From: an uncultured Bacilli bacterium
Lineage (GTDB): Bacteria; Bacillota_I; Bacilli_A; RF39; UBA660
Direction of reading: 5' to 3'
NCBI GenBank assembly: GCA_944331865.1
Contig: CALVIZ010000006.1
Location: forward strand, 1-44,654
Length of the DNA: 44,654 nt
The notes beneath the pieces were generated by a model that saw nothing but the letters and a program-made list of their open reading frames with translations, did no database searches and was not told the origin of the DNA. Every line of letters begins with the position of its first letter. Position 1 is the stretch's first letter. This document shows, in pieces, positions 16,352-25,546 of the stretch. The position numbers were made by a program, and so were the translations under genes.

Positions 16352-17564
16352 ATATTTTTCCTATTTCTAACTTTTTTTGAGTGGTAACATATAAATAATT
16401 ACTTGTATGACCCATACTAATATCATTATTACATTCTTCAACTAAAACATCAAGTTTTTTTCCTTTAAATTTATTATAATATTCCTCTTCTAATTTTTTA
16501 GATAAATTGATTAACTCTTTTACTCTTCTTTTTTTAGTTACTTCATCTACTTGTGGCATTTTTGCTGAAGCTGTATTTTCTCTTATAGAATATGGAAATA
16601 CATGAACTTTACTAAATCTAATTTTTTTAACAAAATTTAAAGTATTAATAAACTCATCTTCAGTTTCAAAAGGATGTCCCACTATAATATCAGTTGTTAT
16701 AGAAATATTAGGTCTAATACTTCTAATTTTCTTAATTTTTTCTTCAAAATATTTCAAATCATATTTACGATTCATTTTTTTTAATACTATATCACTACCG
16801 GATTGTAATGGAATATGTAAATGATTACAAATCTTAGGATTATATTTTAAAGTTTCCATAAATTTATCATTTAATTCAGTTATTTCAATACTAGAAATTC
16901 TAATTCTCTTTAATTTTTTTATTTTACACAAATCATTTAATAAATCACTTAAATCTAAATTATTAAAGTTATATCTTCCTGTATGAATACCTGTAAGAAC
17001 AATTTCACAATGATTGTTAGCAGCAAGACAATTTGCTTCTTTTAATATTACATCATAATCTTTACATCTAACGCTACCCCGTACATAAGGAATTATACAA
17101 TACGAGCAAAAATTATCACAACCATCTTCTATTTTAATATAAGCTCTTACATGATTAAAATTATTAATAATCATATTTTCAAATTCTAAATCTCGATTAT
17201 TATAAAATTTAATATATTTTTTCTTATCTTTTAAATAATTACTTATTATTAATGCTATTTTACTTTTATCTTTATTACCTAATAAAATATCTATATTTAA
17301 GTTTTTATATAACTCTTGTTTATTTTGAGCACTACAACCACAAACAACTAATATTTTATCATTATACTTATTTCTAATACTTTTAATAGTTTTTAAACAT
17401 TTTTTATCAGCAGTATTTGTAACCGTACAAGTATTAACTATTATAATATCACTATTACTTATATTTTCTTCATAACAAAAATTATGATGAAGCAAGGTTT
17501 CCTTCATCATATTAGATTCATATTGATTTACTTTACAACCAAAAGTAATAATATTAAATTTCAT
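16332..17564 (-). CDS. mtaB: tRNA methylthiotransferase MtaB (t6A to ms2t6A)
   Basis: A 410-aa radical SAM enzyme that adds a methylthio group to t6A37 in tRNAs reading ANN codons. The N-terminal UPF0004 domain binds an auxiliary [4Fe-4S] cluster through Cys10, Cys46 and Cys77. The radical SAM motif is CDNFCSYC (149-156), followed by VLTGIHTG and HLHIPLQSGSD. A C-terminal TRAM domain (about 345-410) binds RNA. The YqeV/MtaB type is favoured over MiaB by its length and by FGCKVNQYES. It overlaps recD2 and follows the upstream membrane gene by three bases. Confidence 0.95.
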   Translation of the reverse strand: MKFNIITFGCKVNQYESNMMKETLLHHNFCYEENISNSDIIIVNTCTVTNTADKKCLKTIKSIRNKYNDKILVVCGCSAQNKQELYKNLNIDILLGNKDKSKIALIISNYLKDKKKYIKFYNNRDLEFENMIINNFNHVRAYIKIEDGCDNFCSYCIIPYVRGSVRCKDYDVILKEANCLAANNHCEIVLTGIHTGRYNFNNLDLSDLLNDLCKIKKLKRIRISSIEITELNDKFMETLKYNPKICNHLHIPLQSGSDIVLKKMNRKYDLKYFEEKIKKIRSIRPNISITTDIIVGHPFETEDEFINTLNFVKKIRFSKVHVFPYSIRENTASAKMPQVDEVTKKRRVKELINLSKKLEEEYYNKFKGKKLDVLVEECNNDISMGHTSNYLYVTTQKKLEIGKIYEYELH

Positions 17565-17567
17565 AAC

Positions 17568-18047
17568 CTACCCCAACTCTTTTTGTAATCTTTTTAATGC
17601 TTCTAAAAAAGCCTCTTCTTTAGCAAAACTAATAACTCTAATTTCACTATTTACTTTACTTTCACTATTATTATTCATTAAATTATCTAAATTTACTTTT
17701 TTTACTGATAAATCATCATATATATCTTCTTTTTCATAATTTAATCCATAATTATTATTTTTATTTAATAATTCATCATAACTTATTATTGCCTTATCTT
17801 CTTGATCTTTTTCAAAATCTGTAAATTTTATAACTACTTCATCATCACTCTTCATATTTTCCCTTATTTCCTTTACAATTTTCATTTCTGCAGTTTCTTC
17901 TTTTTCTTCTTTATCATCTTCATTTATTCTAATAAAATATATTAACGTTACTATTAATATCATTAATATCGTTATCGAAAAAAAGAATACTATATCAATA
18001 AAACTTAAGGTTTTTAAAAAATCACCTATATCTTGTATTACACTCAT
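17568..18047 (-). CDS. Single-pass membrane protein of unknown function
   Basis: A 159-aa protein. One membrane helix (about 18-40, IVFFFSITILMILIV) is followed by a strongly acidic, low-complexity cytoplasmic or extracytoplasmic tail (EDDKEEKEETAE, DLDNLMNN-like) that ends in a short helix, AKEEAFLEALKRLQKELG. It sits three bases before mtaB and likely shares its transcript with mtaB and recD2. No domain is recognised. Confidence 0.65.
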   Translation of the reverse strand: MSVIQDIGDFLKTLSFIDIVFFFSITILMILIVTLIYFIRINEDDKEEKEETAEMKIVKEIRENMKSDDEVVIKFTDFEKDQEDKAIISYDELLNKNNNYGLNYEKEDIYDDLSVKKVNLDNLMNNNSESKVNSEIRVISFAKEEAFLEALKRLQKELG

Positions 18048-18280
18048 TTCTCTACCACCACACTATTATTTTATCAAATAATTGTAAACATATTAAGGTT
18101 TTATACAACACTTGACACTAGATTTTGTCAAGTTGATGTCTATTATTATAACATTATCATTAAATATAGTAAAGGAATATTTATAAAAAATAGTTGTATT
18201 TTATGTGTAATAGAATTAACATTTTATAATAATTTTTTTAAAATATATATTAATCATTTTATTAAATATACTATCCTATA
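18048..18280. other. Longest gene-free stretch, AT-rich
   Basis: About 230 bases with no convincing gene. It holds a CTTGACA/TGTCAAG inverted repeat (18111-18132), whose minus-strand TTGACA could be a -35 for the operon ending at recD2, but a good -10 is missing at normal spacing (TATAAA lies 20 bases away). The plus-strand open frame across it has no ribosome binding site. Confidence 0.5.
18111..18132 (-). promoter_or_regulatory. Inverted repeat with -35-like hexamer upstream of the mtaB-recD2 group
   Basis: CTTGACA and TGTCAAG, 8 bases apart. On the minus strand TTGACA at 18126-18131 lies about 80 bases before the membrane protein gene. Promoter or operator function is tentative. Confidence 0.35.
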
Positions 18281-18811
18281 TTATATAATTTTGGGTTTAA
18301 CCCAAATTTGAGCAATACATTCATTACAATTCTTATATCTATTTACACATTTATAACAATAATTATTTTTTTTATAATAATCATTTCCCAAATTCTTAAT
18401 CATTTTATATCCACACCTTTCTAAAATAAATTTAGAATTTACAAATCTACCATTATCGCCCCAAGCTTCATAAATAATATCATATTTATTATTATCACTG
18501 CATAATTTTAATAAAGTTGTTCCAATTCCTTTACCTTGATATTCTTTACTGACAACTAAATATAAAATTTCCTTGACATTCTTTAAATTCAAATTATATT
18601 TATCAGACTCTAAAATATCGCTTATTCCGCAAGCACCTACTATTTTATCATCAATAATGCAAACATAATAATTATTTATGTCTTTAGATATTTCTTCTAT
18701 ATTGCTTTCTAATATTGACTTTTCATTTTTAATATTACAAGTGCCAAGCAAATCTGTAACAAGTCTTGCTATATAATTAACATCATTAATTATAGCTTTT
18801 CTAAATTTCAT
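18281..18811 (-). CDS. GNAT acetyltransferase with a Cys-rich C-terminal tail
   Basis: A 176-aa GNAT-family protein. The acetyl-CoA binding loop is visible as VSKEYQGKGIGTTLL (about 89-103), after the ILYLVV strand, and the C-terminal part has the GYKMIKNLGNDYY stretch. The last 30 residues add CYKC and CNEC, a possible small zinc site not usual for the family. The substrate cannot be told. It lies 47 bases after the rlmD-like gene on the same strand. Confidence 0.8.
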   Translation of the reverse strand: MKFRKAIINDVNYIARLVTDLLGTCNIKNEKSILESNIEEISKDINNYYVCIIDDKIVGACGISDILESDKYNLNLKNVKEILYLVVSKEYQGKGIGTTLLKLCSDNNKYDIIYEAWGDNGRFVNSKFILERCGYKMIKNLGNDYYKKNNYCYKCVNRYKNCNECIAQIWVKPKII

Positions 18812-18858
18812 AAATACCCGCCCCTTTCATTATTAAATTATTTCTTATTCTATAAAGT

Positions 18859-20055
18859 TTAAAACAAGTTTAGTATGCATATACATTCAACATGATAACT
18901 ATAACTAAACATATCTAAAATATAACTCTTTTCAATAAAATATTTATCTTTTAGCAATAATATATCACGTATTAAAGTATTTGGATCACAAGAAACATAG
19001 ATTATTTTTTTTGGCATAATTGTTAATATTGTATCGATAGTTTTTTTAGTTAAACCACTTCTTGGTGGGTCAATAATTATTTTATCAAATTTTTTATTAA
19101 TCTTACCTACGGCATCTTGAGCATCATTTAAAATAAACTTAGTATTATTAATTTTATTTATTTTAGCATTATAAATAGCATTTAAAACTGCATTTGGAAC
19201 TATTTCTACTCCAATAACTTCATTTGCATTAAGTGCAGCATTTAAACTTAAAGTACCAACACCACAAAACAAATCTAATACTATATCTGTTTTATCTATG
19301 TTTCCTTTAATAATATTAAATAATATACTTGCAACATATGGATTAATTTGAAAAAAGGAATCATAAGATATTTTATAATAAATATCATTAATACATTCAA
19401 TTAAAAAATTATCCCCATAAATAGTCTTATTATTTACAACTATACCTACTAGTTTAATTTTTTCCTTTAATACATCTATATCAATATTTAGTTTATCATT
19501 ACTTTCAATAATTATTAAAATTTCATCATTTAGATTACATCTGATAACTATATTACCATTAATAATATTAAAGTTTTTTAATAAAGGAATAACTTTATTT
19601 ATAGCTTTACTTGCAATTATACACTCATTAATTTCTACTAAAGTATGACTATTAGTTTCAAAATAACCTATTTTACCATCAATAACCATTAATTTTATTT
19701 TATTACGATAATTATAATCACTAGGATTTTTTACAATTTCTGGTTTTATATCTAAATTATATTTATTAAATAAATTTATTACTTTATTTAATTTAAAATT
19801 AATTGTTGCATCATAACTAATGGATTGTAAAACACAACCTCCACACTTATTAAAATAAGGACATTTATAATCAATTCTATCTTTAGATAATTTAATATAA
19901 TTAATTACTTTACCTACATTATATTTTTTCTTCTTCTTGACTATTTTTATATCAACTATATCCCCAGGAATTGTATTTGGTACAAAAGTAATAACATCAT
20001 CTACAAAAGTTATACCTTGACCAAAATCATCAAATTTATCTACTAATACTTGCAT
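18859..20055 (-). CDS. rlmD: 23S rRNA (uracil-5-)-methyltransferase, RlmD/RlmCD type
   Basis: A 398-aa m5U methyltransferase. An N-terminal TRAM domain (about 1-55) is followed by the [4Fe-4S] cysteines C65, C71 and C74 (CPYFNKCGGC) and probably C145. The catalytic domain has the SAM motif LDLFCGVGTLSL (260-271), the IIDPPRSGL loop and the nucleophile Cys356 in YVSCDPNT. Firmicutes enzymes of this type modify U747 and/or U1939 of 23S rRNA; TrmA-like alternatives lack the TRAM and cluster. It starts one base after the upstream membrane gene's stop. Confidence 0.92.
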   Translation of the reverse strand: MQVLVDKFDDFGQGITFVDDVITFVPNTIPGDIVDIKIVKKKKKYNVGKVINYIKLSKDRIDYKCPYFNKCGGCVLQSISYDATINFKLNKVINLFNKYNLDIKPEIVKNPSDYNYRNKIKLMVIDGKIGYFETNSHTLVEINECIIASKAINKVIPLLKNFNIINGNIVIRCNLNDEILIIIESNDKLNIDIDVLKEKIKLVGIVVNNKTIYGDNFLIECINDIYYKISYDSFFQINPYVASILFNIIKGNIDKTDIVLDLFCGVGTLSLNAALNANEVIGVEIVPNAVLNAIYNAKINKINNTKFILNDAQDAVGKINKKFDKIIIDPPRSGLTKKTIDTILTIMPKKIIYVSCDPNTLIRDILLLKDKYFIEKSYILDMFSYSYHVECICILNLF

Positions 20056-20056
20056 T

Positions 20057-20560
20057 TCATTTTTTTTCCTTTCTTTTATTTTTAATTAATAAAGCTAACT
20101 GAATTCCAAAAAATGTTGCAAAACATAACATAGTAGGAATAAAAAATATTTTATTATATGCATTTAAAGCCATAACAAATCGATATAATAAAAATTCGAT
20201 ATTAAGTGCTAAAGAAACAAAGGAAAAAAAGTTAAAAAACCAAAGTATCCCCGAAATTAAAAAGAAAACAACTGTTTTAATAATAAAACTGCATAACATT
20301 AAACCATAATATATATAAGGATTTACTAATACTAAACCTAAAATAAAAGCTAAAATAAACTCTACTAAAAATAAAATAATAAAAGCTAAATTAGCATTAC
20401 CTTTAAAATCCCAAAAATTTTTTGTAGGAACTACAGTTGCAATATTTAACTTTATCAAAATAAAAGGCACTAAAAACATGATAATAAAATAACATATTAG
20501 CATTAATATAAAATCTCTTTTAAATCTTTTTTTTGAAACATAAAACAATTCACTATACAT
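20057..20560 (-). CDS. Four-helix membrane protein of unknown function
   Basis: A 167-aa hydrophobic protein with about four membrane segments (near residues 18-40, 60-80, 82-112 and 140-160) and a basic RNKRKEKK-type end. A TTG at 20569 and an ATG at 20560 are both possible; the ATG is chosen, and no strong ribosome binding site separates them. It is directly before the rlmD-like gene (one base) and divergent from gerKA. No family is recognised. Confidence 0.65.
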   Translation of the reverse strand: MYSELFYVSKKRFKRDFILMLICYFIIMFLVPFILIKLNIATVVPTKNFWDFKGNANLAFIILFLVEFILAFILGLVLVNPYIYYGLMLCSFIIKTVVFFLISGILWFFNFFSFVSLALNIEFLLYRFVMALNAYNKIFFIPTMLCFATFFGIQLALLIKNKRKEKK

Positions 20561-20623
20561 AACTATCAACTAAATTATATTATATTTTCCAAAAATTAGC
20601 AAATATTATAAATGGTGATAAAT

Positions 20624-22048
20624 TTGAATAAAATAGTTGAAAGAATCAAAAAAGAATTTAATAAAACTCCAGATTTAATTATCAAAGAAATAAAACTTAA
20701 TTTATTTAATACTTTATATATAATATATATAGAAACAGTTAGTGGTAGTGATAAAGTAAATGATTATATTTTAAAAAACATTATAAATTCCAAAGATAAA
20801 ATAAATCAAAATAATTTACCTAACTTTATCGCAGGACCCAATACCAGTGAAGTAACTAATTTAGATGAATTAGAATATTTATTAACCAATGGATTTACTA
20901 TTTTAATACTTAAAAATAAAACATATTCAGTAGAAACTAGAGCTGACATTAATCGTAGCATAAGTAATACTGATGTAGAAACATCAATTAATGGTCCAAA
21001 AGATTCTTTCACCGAAAATTATCAAATAAACATAGGTTTAATTAAAAGAAGGATAAAATCCCATAATTTAAAAATTGAAAACAAAGTTATTGGAAGAAAA
21101 ACTAGTACCCAAGTAGGAGTATTGTATTTTAATGATATAGTAGATTTGGATTTAATTGATGAAATATTAAAAAAGTTAGACAAAATAGATATTGATGGCA
21201 TAATAGATTCCAGTACAATTGGCTTTTTACTAGATGGTGAAAACAATAATGTCTACCCTACTTTTTTACAAACTGAAAGACCAGACATAGTAGCAACAGC
21301 ACTTTTAGAAGGAAAAGTTGCTATAGTTGTAGATACTACTCCATATGTATTAATAATTCCTGCCTTTTTTATTGATTTTATTAACCCTAATATTGATAAT
21401 TATTCTAAGAGTAAAAATATAAATTTTATTAAAATATTAAGAATATTTGCTTACTTTTTATCAATGATTGCTCCGGCATTATATATATCAATAATGAATT
21501 ATAATCAAGAAACAATTCCAACAGACCTATTAGTGAATTTTGCAATCCAACGAAATGGTGTCCCTTTTCCCACAATAGTTGAAACGATTTTAATGTTAGC
21601 AGTATGTGAAATTTTAAGAGAAAGCGATTTAAGATTTCCCTCAAATTATGGATCAGCCATATCAATACTTGGAGCCATAGTTTTAGGTGAAGCATCAGTT
21701 TCAGCTGGTATAGCTAGTCCTATTACGATTATAGTAATAGCTATAACTTTTATATCAAGTCTAACATTTAACAACATAGAAATTAACAATTCTCTTAGAT
21801 TTTTCCGTTTTGTATTTATTTTACTAACTGGTTTCTTTGGTCTTTATGGTATAACATTAGGATTATTATTTTTCTTAGTTTACACAACTAATATTACTAG
21901 TTTTAATAAACCATATTTTGCACCGATTGCTCCATTTAATAAAGAATATTTTAATAACACAGTATTTAAAATACCAATTAAAAAAGATTTAAAAAGAAGT
22001 ACACTTCTTACCAAGAAAAATCAAACTAAGCAAAGGAAGATGCCATGA
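20624..22048 (+). CDS. gerKA: Spore germination receptor A subunit (GerA family)
   Basis: A 474-aa protein of the GerA/GerKA family. The large soluble N-terminal half carries the typical VETRADINRSISNTDVETSINGPKDSF stretch (broken here by residues about 100-126) and IKRRIKS. Four or five membrane helices follow in the C-terminal third. With a B-type permease-like and C-type lipoprotein subunit it forms the nutrient receptor in the spore inner membrane. GGTGAT lies just before a TTG at 20624, which is preferred to the ATG at 20612 inside that site. It overlaps gerKC by four bases (ATGA). Confidence 0.95.
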   Translation: MNKIVERIKKEFNKTPDLIIKEIKLNLFNTLYIIYIETVSGSDKVNDYILKNIINSKDKINQNNLPNFIAGPNTSEVTNLDELEYLLTNGFTILILKNKTYSVETRADINRSISNTDVETSINGPKDSFTENYQINIGLIKRRIKSHNLKIENKVIGRKTSTQVGVLYFNDIVDLDLIDEILKKLDKIDIDGIIDSSTIGFLLDGENNNVYPTFLQTERPDIVATALLEGKVAIVVDTTPYVLIIPAFFIDFINPNIDNYSKSKNINFIKILRIFAYFLSMIAPALYISIMNYNQETIPTDLLVNFAIQRNGVPFPTIVETILMLAVCEILRESDLRFPSNYGSAISILGAIVLGEASVSAGIASPITIIVIAITFISSLTFNNIEINNSLRFFRFVFILLTGFFGLYGITLGLLFFLVYTTNITSFNKPYFAPIAPFNKEYFNNTVFKIPIKKDLKRSTLLTKKNQTKQRKMP

Positions 22049-23118
22049 AAAAAATTATTCTTTTATTACTGCTCCTATGTCTAGGGGGCTGTTATGATTA
22101 CAAAGAGATAAATAATTTAGCCATAATTACTGCAATAGGTATTGATTATGAAGATAATAATTATATAGTTACCTTAGAAGTATTAAATGATCAAACCGAT
22201 AAAGATTCGGCAAAAATAAAATCTTACACTAAGACAGGTAAAGATGAAACATTAGCAAAAGCCTTAGAAAAAACAGCTGATTTATTAAGTGATCAAGCCA
22301 ATTATACCCAAGTAAAATTAATGATATTAAGCAAAACTATAGTTGATGGCAAATTTAATAGTATAATTGATTTTTTCATGCGAAGTACGTATTTTAGAGA
22401 AAATTTTTATGTTATTAGTTCAATTGATACTTCGTCCAAAGATATATTAAATAATAAAACAGATGAATCGCCAGTAGCAAGTAGTGCGATAATTAATTTA
22501 CTAGACAGCCTTAATTATTCAAGTAACAATGCTGTTTTAAAGAGTTTTGATCAAGTTATTGAAGAAACTCTTGCTTTTGGTAAAGATACTTGCTTTTCTA
22601 ACATTACTTTAGAAAATGAACAATTTAAAATAGATGGTCTAACAATATTTAACAATTATGAATATAAGGATACTATTAAAAATAAATATGCTGTTTTATA
22701 TAACATTTTAACTAACAACTTTTATCGTCCCATCTTTTCTAAAAATTATAACAACTCTTATTTTTCAATTGCCATAACCGAAGGAAAAGTTGAAATAAAT
22801 TTAGATACATCTACGATATCTCTAACTGGCAAGTTAACTGGCAAAATAATGGATAACGAACCAAATTTTGACATAAGAGATTTAGATGAATTAGATACTT
22901 TAAATAATGATTTTAAAGAAATATTAAATAATGATTTTAAAGATTTTATTGAAATATTACAAGAAAATAAAAGTGACATATTATTTTTAAGCAATAAATA
23001 TTATCAAGAAAATCGAATAAAAGAAGAAAATTTTTGGCATAATTTAGATATTAACACTAATATATCATTTGCAATAAATAAAAAAGGTTTAATATACGAG
23101 GTACAAGATGAAAATTAA
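22045..23118 (+). CDS. gerKC: Spore germination receptor C subunit, lipoprotein
   Basis: A 357-aa Ger(x)C-family lipoprotein. A short signal peptide ends in the lipobox LGGC (Cys16), after which the mature protein begins YDYKEINNLAIITAIGID, the family signature. It is anchored on the outer face of the spore inner membrane and is needed for the A and B subunits to work. Near residues 289-304 a 24-base tandem duplication gives LNNDFKEI and LNNDFKDF. The gene overlaps both neighbours. Confidence 0.95.
   Translation: MKKIILLLLLLCLGGCYDYKEINNLAIITAIGIDYEDNNYIVTLEVLNDQTDKDSAKIKSYTKTGKDETLAKALEKTADLLSDQANYTQVKLMILSKTIVDGKFNSIIDFFMRSTYFRENFYVISSIDTSSKDILNNKTDESPVASSAIINLLDSLNYSSNNAVLKSFDQVIEETLAFGKDTCFSNITLENEQFKIDGLTIFNNYEYKDTIKNKYAVLYNILTNNFYRPIFSKNYNNSYFSIAITEGKVEINLDTSTISLTGKLTGKIMDNEPNFDIRDLDELDTLNNDFKEILNNDFKDFIEILQENKSDILFLSNKYYQENRIKEENFWHNLDINTNISFAINKKGLIYEVQDEN
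22902..22949 (+). repeat. 24-bp tandem duplication inside gerKC
   Basis: Two adjacent 24-base units, each beginning TTAAATAATGATTTTAAAGA, encode LNNDFKEI and LNNDFKDF in frame. It looks like a recent slippage event in a variable segment of the lipoprotein. Confidence 0.75.
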
Positions 23119-24124
23119 AAAAGGTTATCTATTATATTTTTTATCTCGCAGTTTATTTCTAGGTGGAGGAATATCAACATTATTTTTATATAGTAGTAAA
23201 GATGCTTATATATCTATTATTTTAGGAATACTTTTAGGTATAGGAATAATTTATATTATAAATTATATAAGTAAAGATATAAATACTTCCCTAACAGAAT
23301 ATTTAAAGAAAAACGACTTTTTAAATATTTTTATAAAAATTATCTTTATATTATATTTACTATTTTTAATATTTTTACTACTAACAATTTTAGCAACATT
23401 TTTATATTCTTACTTTTTAATTTTCACACCATCATTTATTTCTTGCCTACCATTTATTTTTTTAGCAACATATTTAAATTCTAAAAGTATAAATAAAATA
23501 TCAGCAATAGCACAAGTATTAATAGTTATAAGTTTAACATTAGTCTTACTAAAAACACTATTACTTACAAACAATTACAATTTTAGTAATTTACTACCTA
23601 TTTTATCTACTAAAACTGCAAATATATTTAAAACAGCTTTAATTTTTGGAATCTTATCAACTACACCATTTTTAACTTTAATAGATGAAAAAATTACTTT
23701 TAAAGAAAATTTAAAATACTACTTAATAAGTACATTAACTATATTAATAGTAGTTGTAGTAATAATTATAGTATTAGGTCAAATGGTAAATATATATAGT
23801 TATCCAGAATATTCTGTTTTAAGAAAGATAAGTTTATTTGATTTTATTGAAAATGTAGAAAACTTTATTTCAGCCAGTTGGTTTTTTGATATCTTTATTA
23901 GTTTATCAATTTGTGCATTAAAATTAAAACAGATTATTAATACTAAAAATAGATTTATTCCCTTTATTATCACCCTAATAATTTTATTTATAGTAAATAA
24001 ATATATAGCCAATAATTTTTATAATTCTATGATTATTTATAAATCATTTCCAATAATATTAACAATATTTTTAATAACTTTGATAGTATTATTTATCATA
24101 AAAAAAATCTATAAAAAACTATAG
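23108..24124 (+). CDS. gerKB: Spore germination receptor B subunit (permease-like)
   Basis: A 338-aa integral membrane protein of the GerAB/APC-like family with about ten helices. The start MKIKKGYLLYFLSRSLFLGGGISTLF and the following paired helices fit the group. The B subunit is thought to bind the germinant. It is slightly shorter than the usual 360-370 aa. It overlaps gerKC by 11 bases and ends inside a terminator. Confidence 0.92.
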   Translation: MKIKKGYLLYFLSRSLFLGGGISTLFLYSSKDAYISIILGILLGIGIIYIINYISKDINTSLTEYLKKNDFLNIFIKIIFILYLLFLIFLLLTILATFLYSYFLIFTPSFISCLPFIFLATYLNSKSINKISAIAQVLIVISLTLVLLKTLLLTNNYNFSNLLPILSTKTANIFKTALIFGILSTTPFLTLIDEKITFKENLKYYLISTLTILIVVVVIIIVLGQMVNIYSYPEYSVLRKISLFDFIENVENFISASWFFDIFISLSICALKLKQIINTKNRFIPFIITLIILFIVNKYIANNFYNSMIIYKSFPIILTIFLITLIVLFIIKKIYKKL

Positions 24125-24131
24125 ATTTTTT
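24102..24131. terminator. Bidirectional terminator between gerKB and the convergent gene
   Basis: AAAAAATCTATA pairs with TATAGATTTTTT (12 bp) around six bases. The stem holds the gerKB stop and reaches the stop of the minus-strand gene at 24131. Confidence 0.85.
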
Positions 24132-24490
24132 TAAATCCAACGTGAAATATAAATTACTCTAGTACTGCTCTCTTCATAACGATAAAATATTTTTAACATA
24201 GATTTTATTAATTCTTTCAATATATCTTTAGCATCTTTTTCTACTTTAATAGTTAATATTTGTTTTTGAAATTCTTTTCTAAATAAAAAATCATCAATAT
24301 ATTTATTTAATACAAAATCTAATTCTTTTACTGTTTCTAAATCTTCTTTGTTATTAACATCTATTTTAAATATATATTTTTTATAAATAGCAATTATTTT
24401 TTCAGTAATAACATCACTTTCGTAAGGAACAAAATTTATAATCTTATAAAAATTTTTACAATAACTTATAATTTTTTTATTAGTATCCAT
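24131..24490 (-). CDS. Small helical protein of unknown function
   Basis: A 119-aa charged, helical protein without membrane segment. The ATG at 24490 follows GGAGGATGTT, so the earlier in-frame codons are not used. It begins MDTNKKIISYCKNFYKIINFVPY and ends RYEESSTRVIYISRWI. It is a lone gene between gerKB and vanY, reading into the shared terminator. No family is recognised. Confidence 0.65.
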   Translation of the reverse strand: MDTNKKIISYCKNFYKIINFVPYESDVITEKIIAIYKKYIFKIDVNNKEDLETVKELDFVLNKYIDDFLFRKEFQKQILTIKVEKDAKDILKELIKSMLKIFYRYEESSTRVIYISRWI

Positions 24491-24536
24491 AACATCCTCC
24501 AGTACTCTAAATAAATAATACAATAAATTCTCTATT

Positions 24537-24563
24537 TTGTAAATAGAAATTTAGTGATATAAT
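24537..24563 (+). promoter_or_regulatory. Probable promoter of the vanY gene
   Basis: TATAAT at 24558-24563 is clear. The best -35, TTGTAA at 24537-24542, is only 15 bases away, so the upstream element is uncertain. Confidence 0.45.
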
Positions 24564-24583
24564 AAAATAAATAAGGAGAATGG

Positions 24584-25546
24584 ATGAAAAAAAGAAGAAG
24601 AAAATTAAAAAAGGAAGTTTATTATATTTTAATAGGTATAGTTATATTTATAATCTTAATAATAATTGGTATAAATAAGATTAAAGAATATAAATATCGT
24701 CAAACAAGTGAATATCATTTATTAGAAAAAGGATATAGTGAAGAAGAAACAAAAGAAATATTAACTTTTGGTAAAGAAAAAATTGAGTATTTTTTAAATA
24801 ATGAAAAAAATACTCAAATAATAAGTTTAATAAATGAAAAATATTATTTAGACAAAAATTTTGATAAATATATTGAATATTTAAAAGAAAATCCTAATTT
24901 AGAAACAAATATTATCGTTAGAAATATAAATATTCATTTAAATTATGATTTTTATGAACAAACTTATCCCGCTAAAATGGATTTAGATACTTCAATTTTA
25001 GTAAATAAATATTATTATTTAAAAAGTGATTATATTCCTGATGATTTAGTCACAATAAGTCAAACTTATTCTTGGGGTGAAAATGGTTCCCAAAAAACAA
25101 GACAAGTTGTATATGATGCTTTTATAGATATGTGGAATAGTGCAAACAAAGAAGGCTATTACTTAATGATTAATTCTTCATTTAGAAATTATCAAGATCA
25201 AGAGAGTGTTTATAATAATTATAAAAATACAAGTGGTCAAACTTATGCCGATAGTATTGCTACTAGACCAGGATTTTCCGAACATCAAACTGGTTTAGCT
25301 TTAGATATATTTAGTAAAAATAATACTAATAAAAATACATTTAAAGATTCCGAAGAAGCTAATTGGTTAAAAGAAAATGCTTATAAATTTGGTTTTATTT
25401 TAAGATATCCCGAAGAATTTGAAAATATAACAGGAATAACTTATGAAGCTTGGCATTATCGCTACGTTGGTAAAGATATTGCTAAATATATTTATGAAAA
25501 CAACATTACATTTGATGAATATTATGCTTACTTTTTAGAAGATTGA
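24584..25546 (+). CDS. vanY: VanY-type D-Ala-D-Ala carboxypeptidase (M15B)
   Basis: A 320-aa membrane-anchored peptidase. A basic start and one helix (about 12-30) leave the rest outside the cell. The M15 domain shows INSSFRNYQDQ (196-206), TRPGFSEHQTGLALDI (227-242) with zinc ligands His234 and Asp241, and EAWHYRYVG with Glu288 as base and His291 as third ligand. It trims the last D-Ala from peptidoglycan stems; without vanHAX genes nearby, a housekeeping wall role is more likely than vancomycin resistance. AAGGAGAATGG precedes the start. Confidence 0.93.
   Translation: MKKRRRKLKKEVYYILIGIVIFIILIIIGINKIKEYKYRQTSEYHLLEKGYSEEETKEILTFGKEKIEYFLNNEKNTQIISLINEKYYLDKNFDKYIEYLKENPNLETNIIVRNINIHLNYDFYEQTYPAKMDLDTSILVNKYYYLKSDYIPDDLVTISQTYSWGENGSQKTRQVVYDAFIDMWNSANKEGYYLMINSSFRNYQDQESVYNNYKNTSGQTYADSIATRPGFSEHQTGLALDIFSKNNTNKNTFKDSEEANWLKENAYKFGFILRYPEEFENITGITYEAWHYRYVGKDIAKYIYENNITFDEYYAYFLED

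Noticed and set aside
18288-18306. TTTGGG/CCCAAA inverted repeat
   Set aside because: It is inside the coding end of the GNAT gene and no T-run follows, so I do not call it a terminator.
18033-18311. Plus-strand open frame of 92 codons in the longest gap
   Set aside because: It overlaps both neighbours, has no ribosome binding site and encodes a low-complexity Ile/Tyr/Phe sequence.
24584-25546. VanY as part of a vancomycin-resistance cluster
   Set aside because: No vanH, vanA/B-type ligase, vanX or two-component genes are near; single VanY-type peptidases are common wall enzymes.
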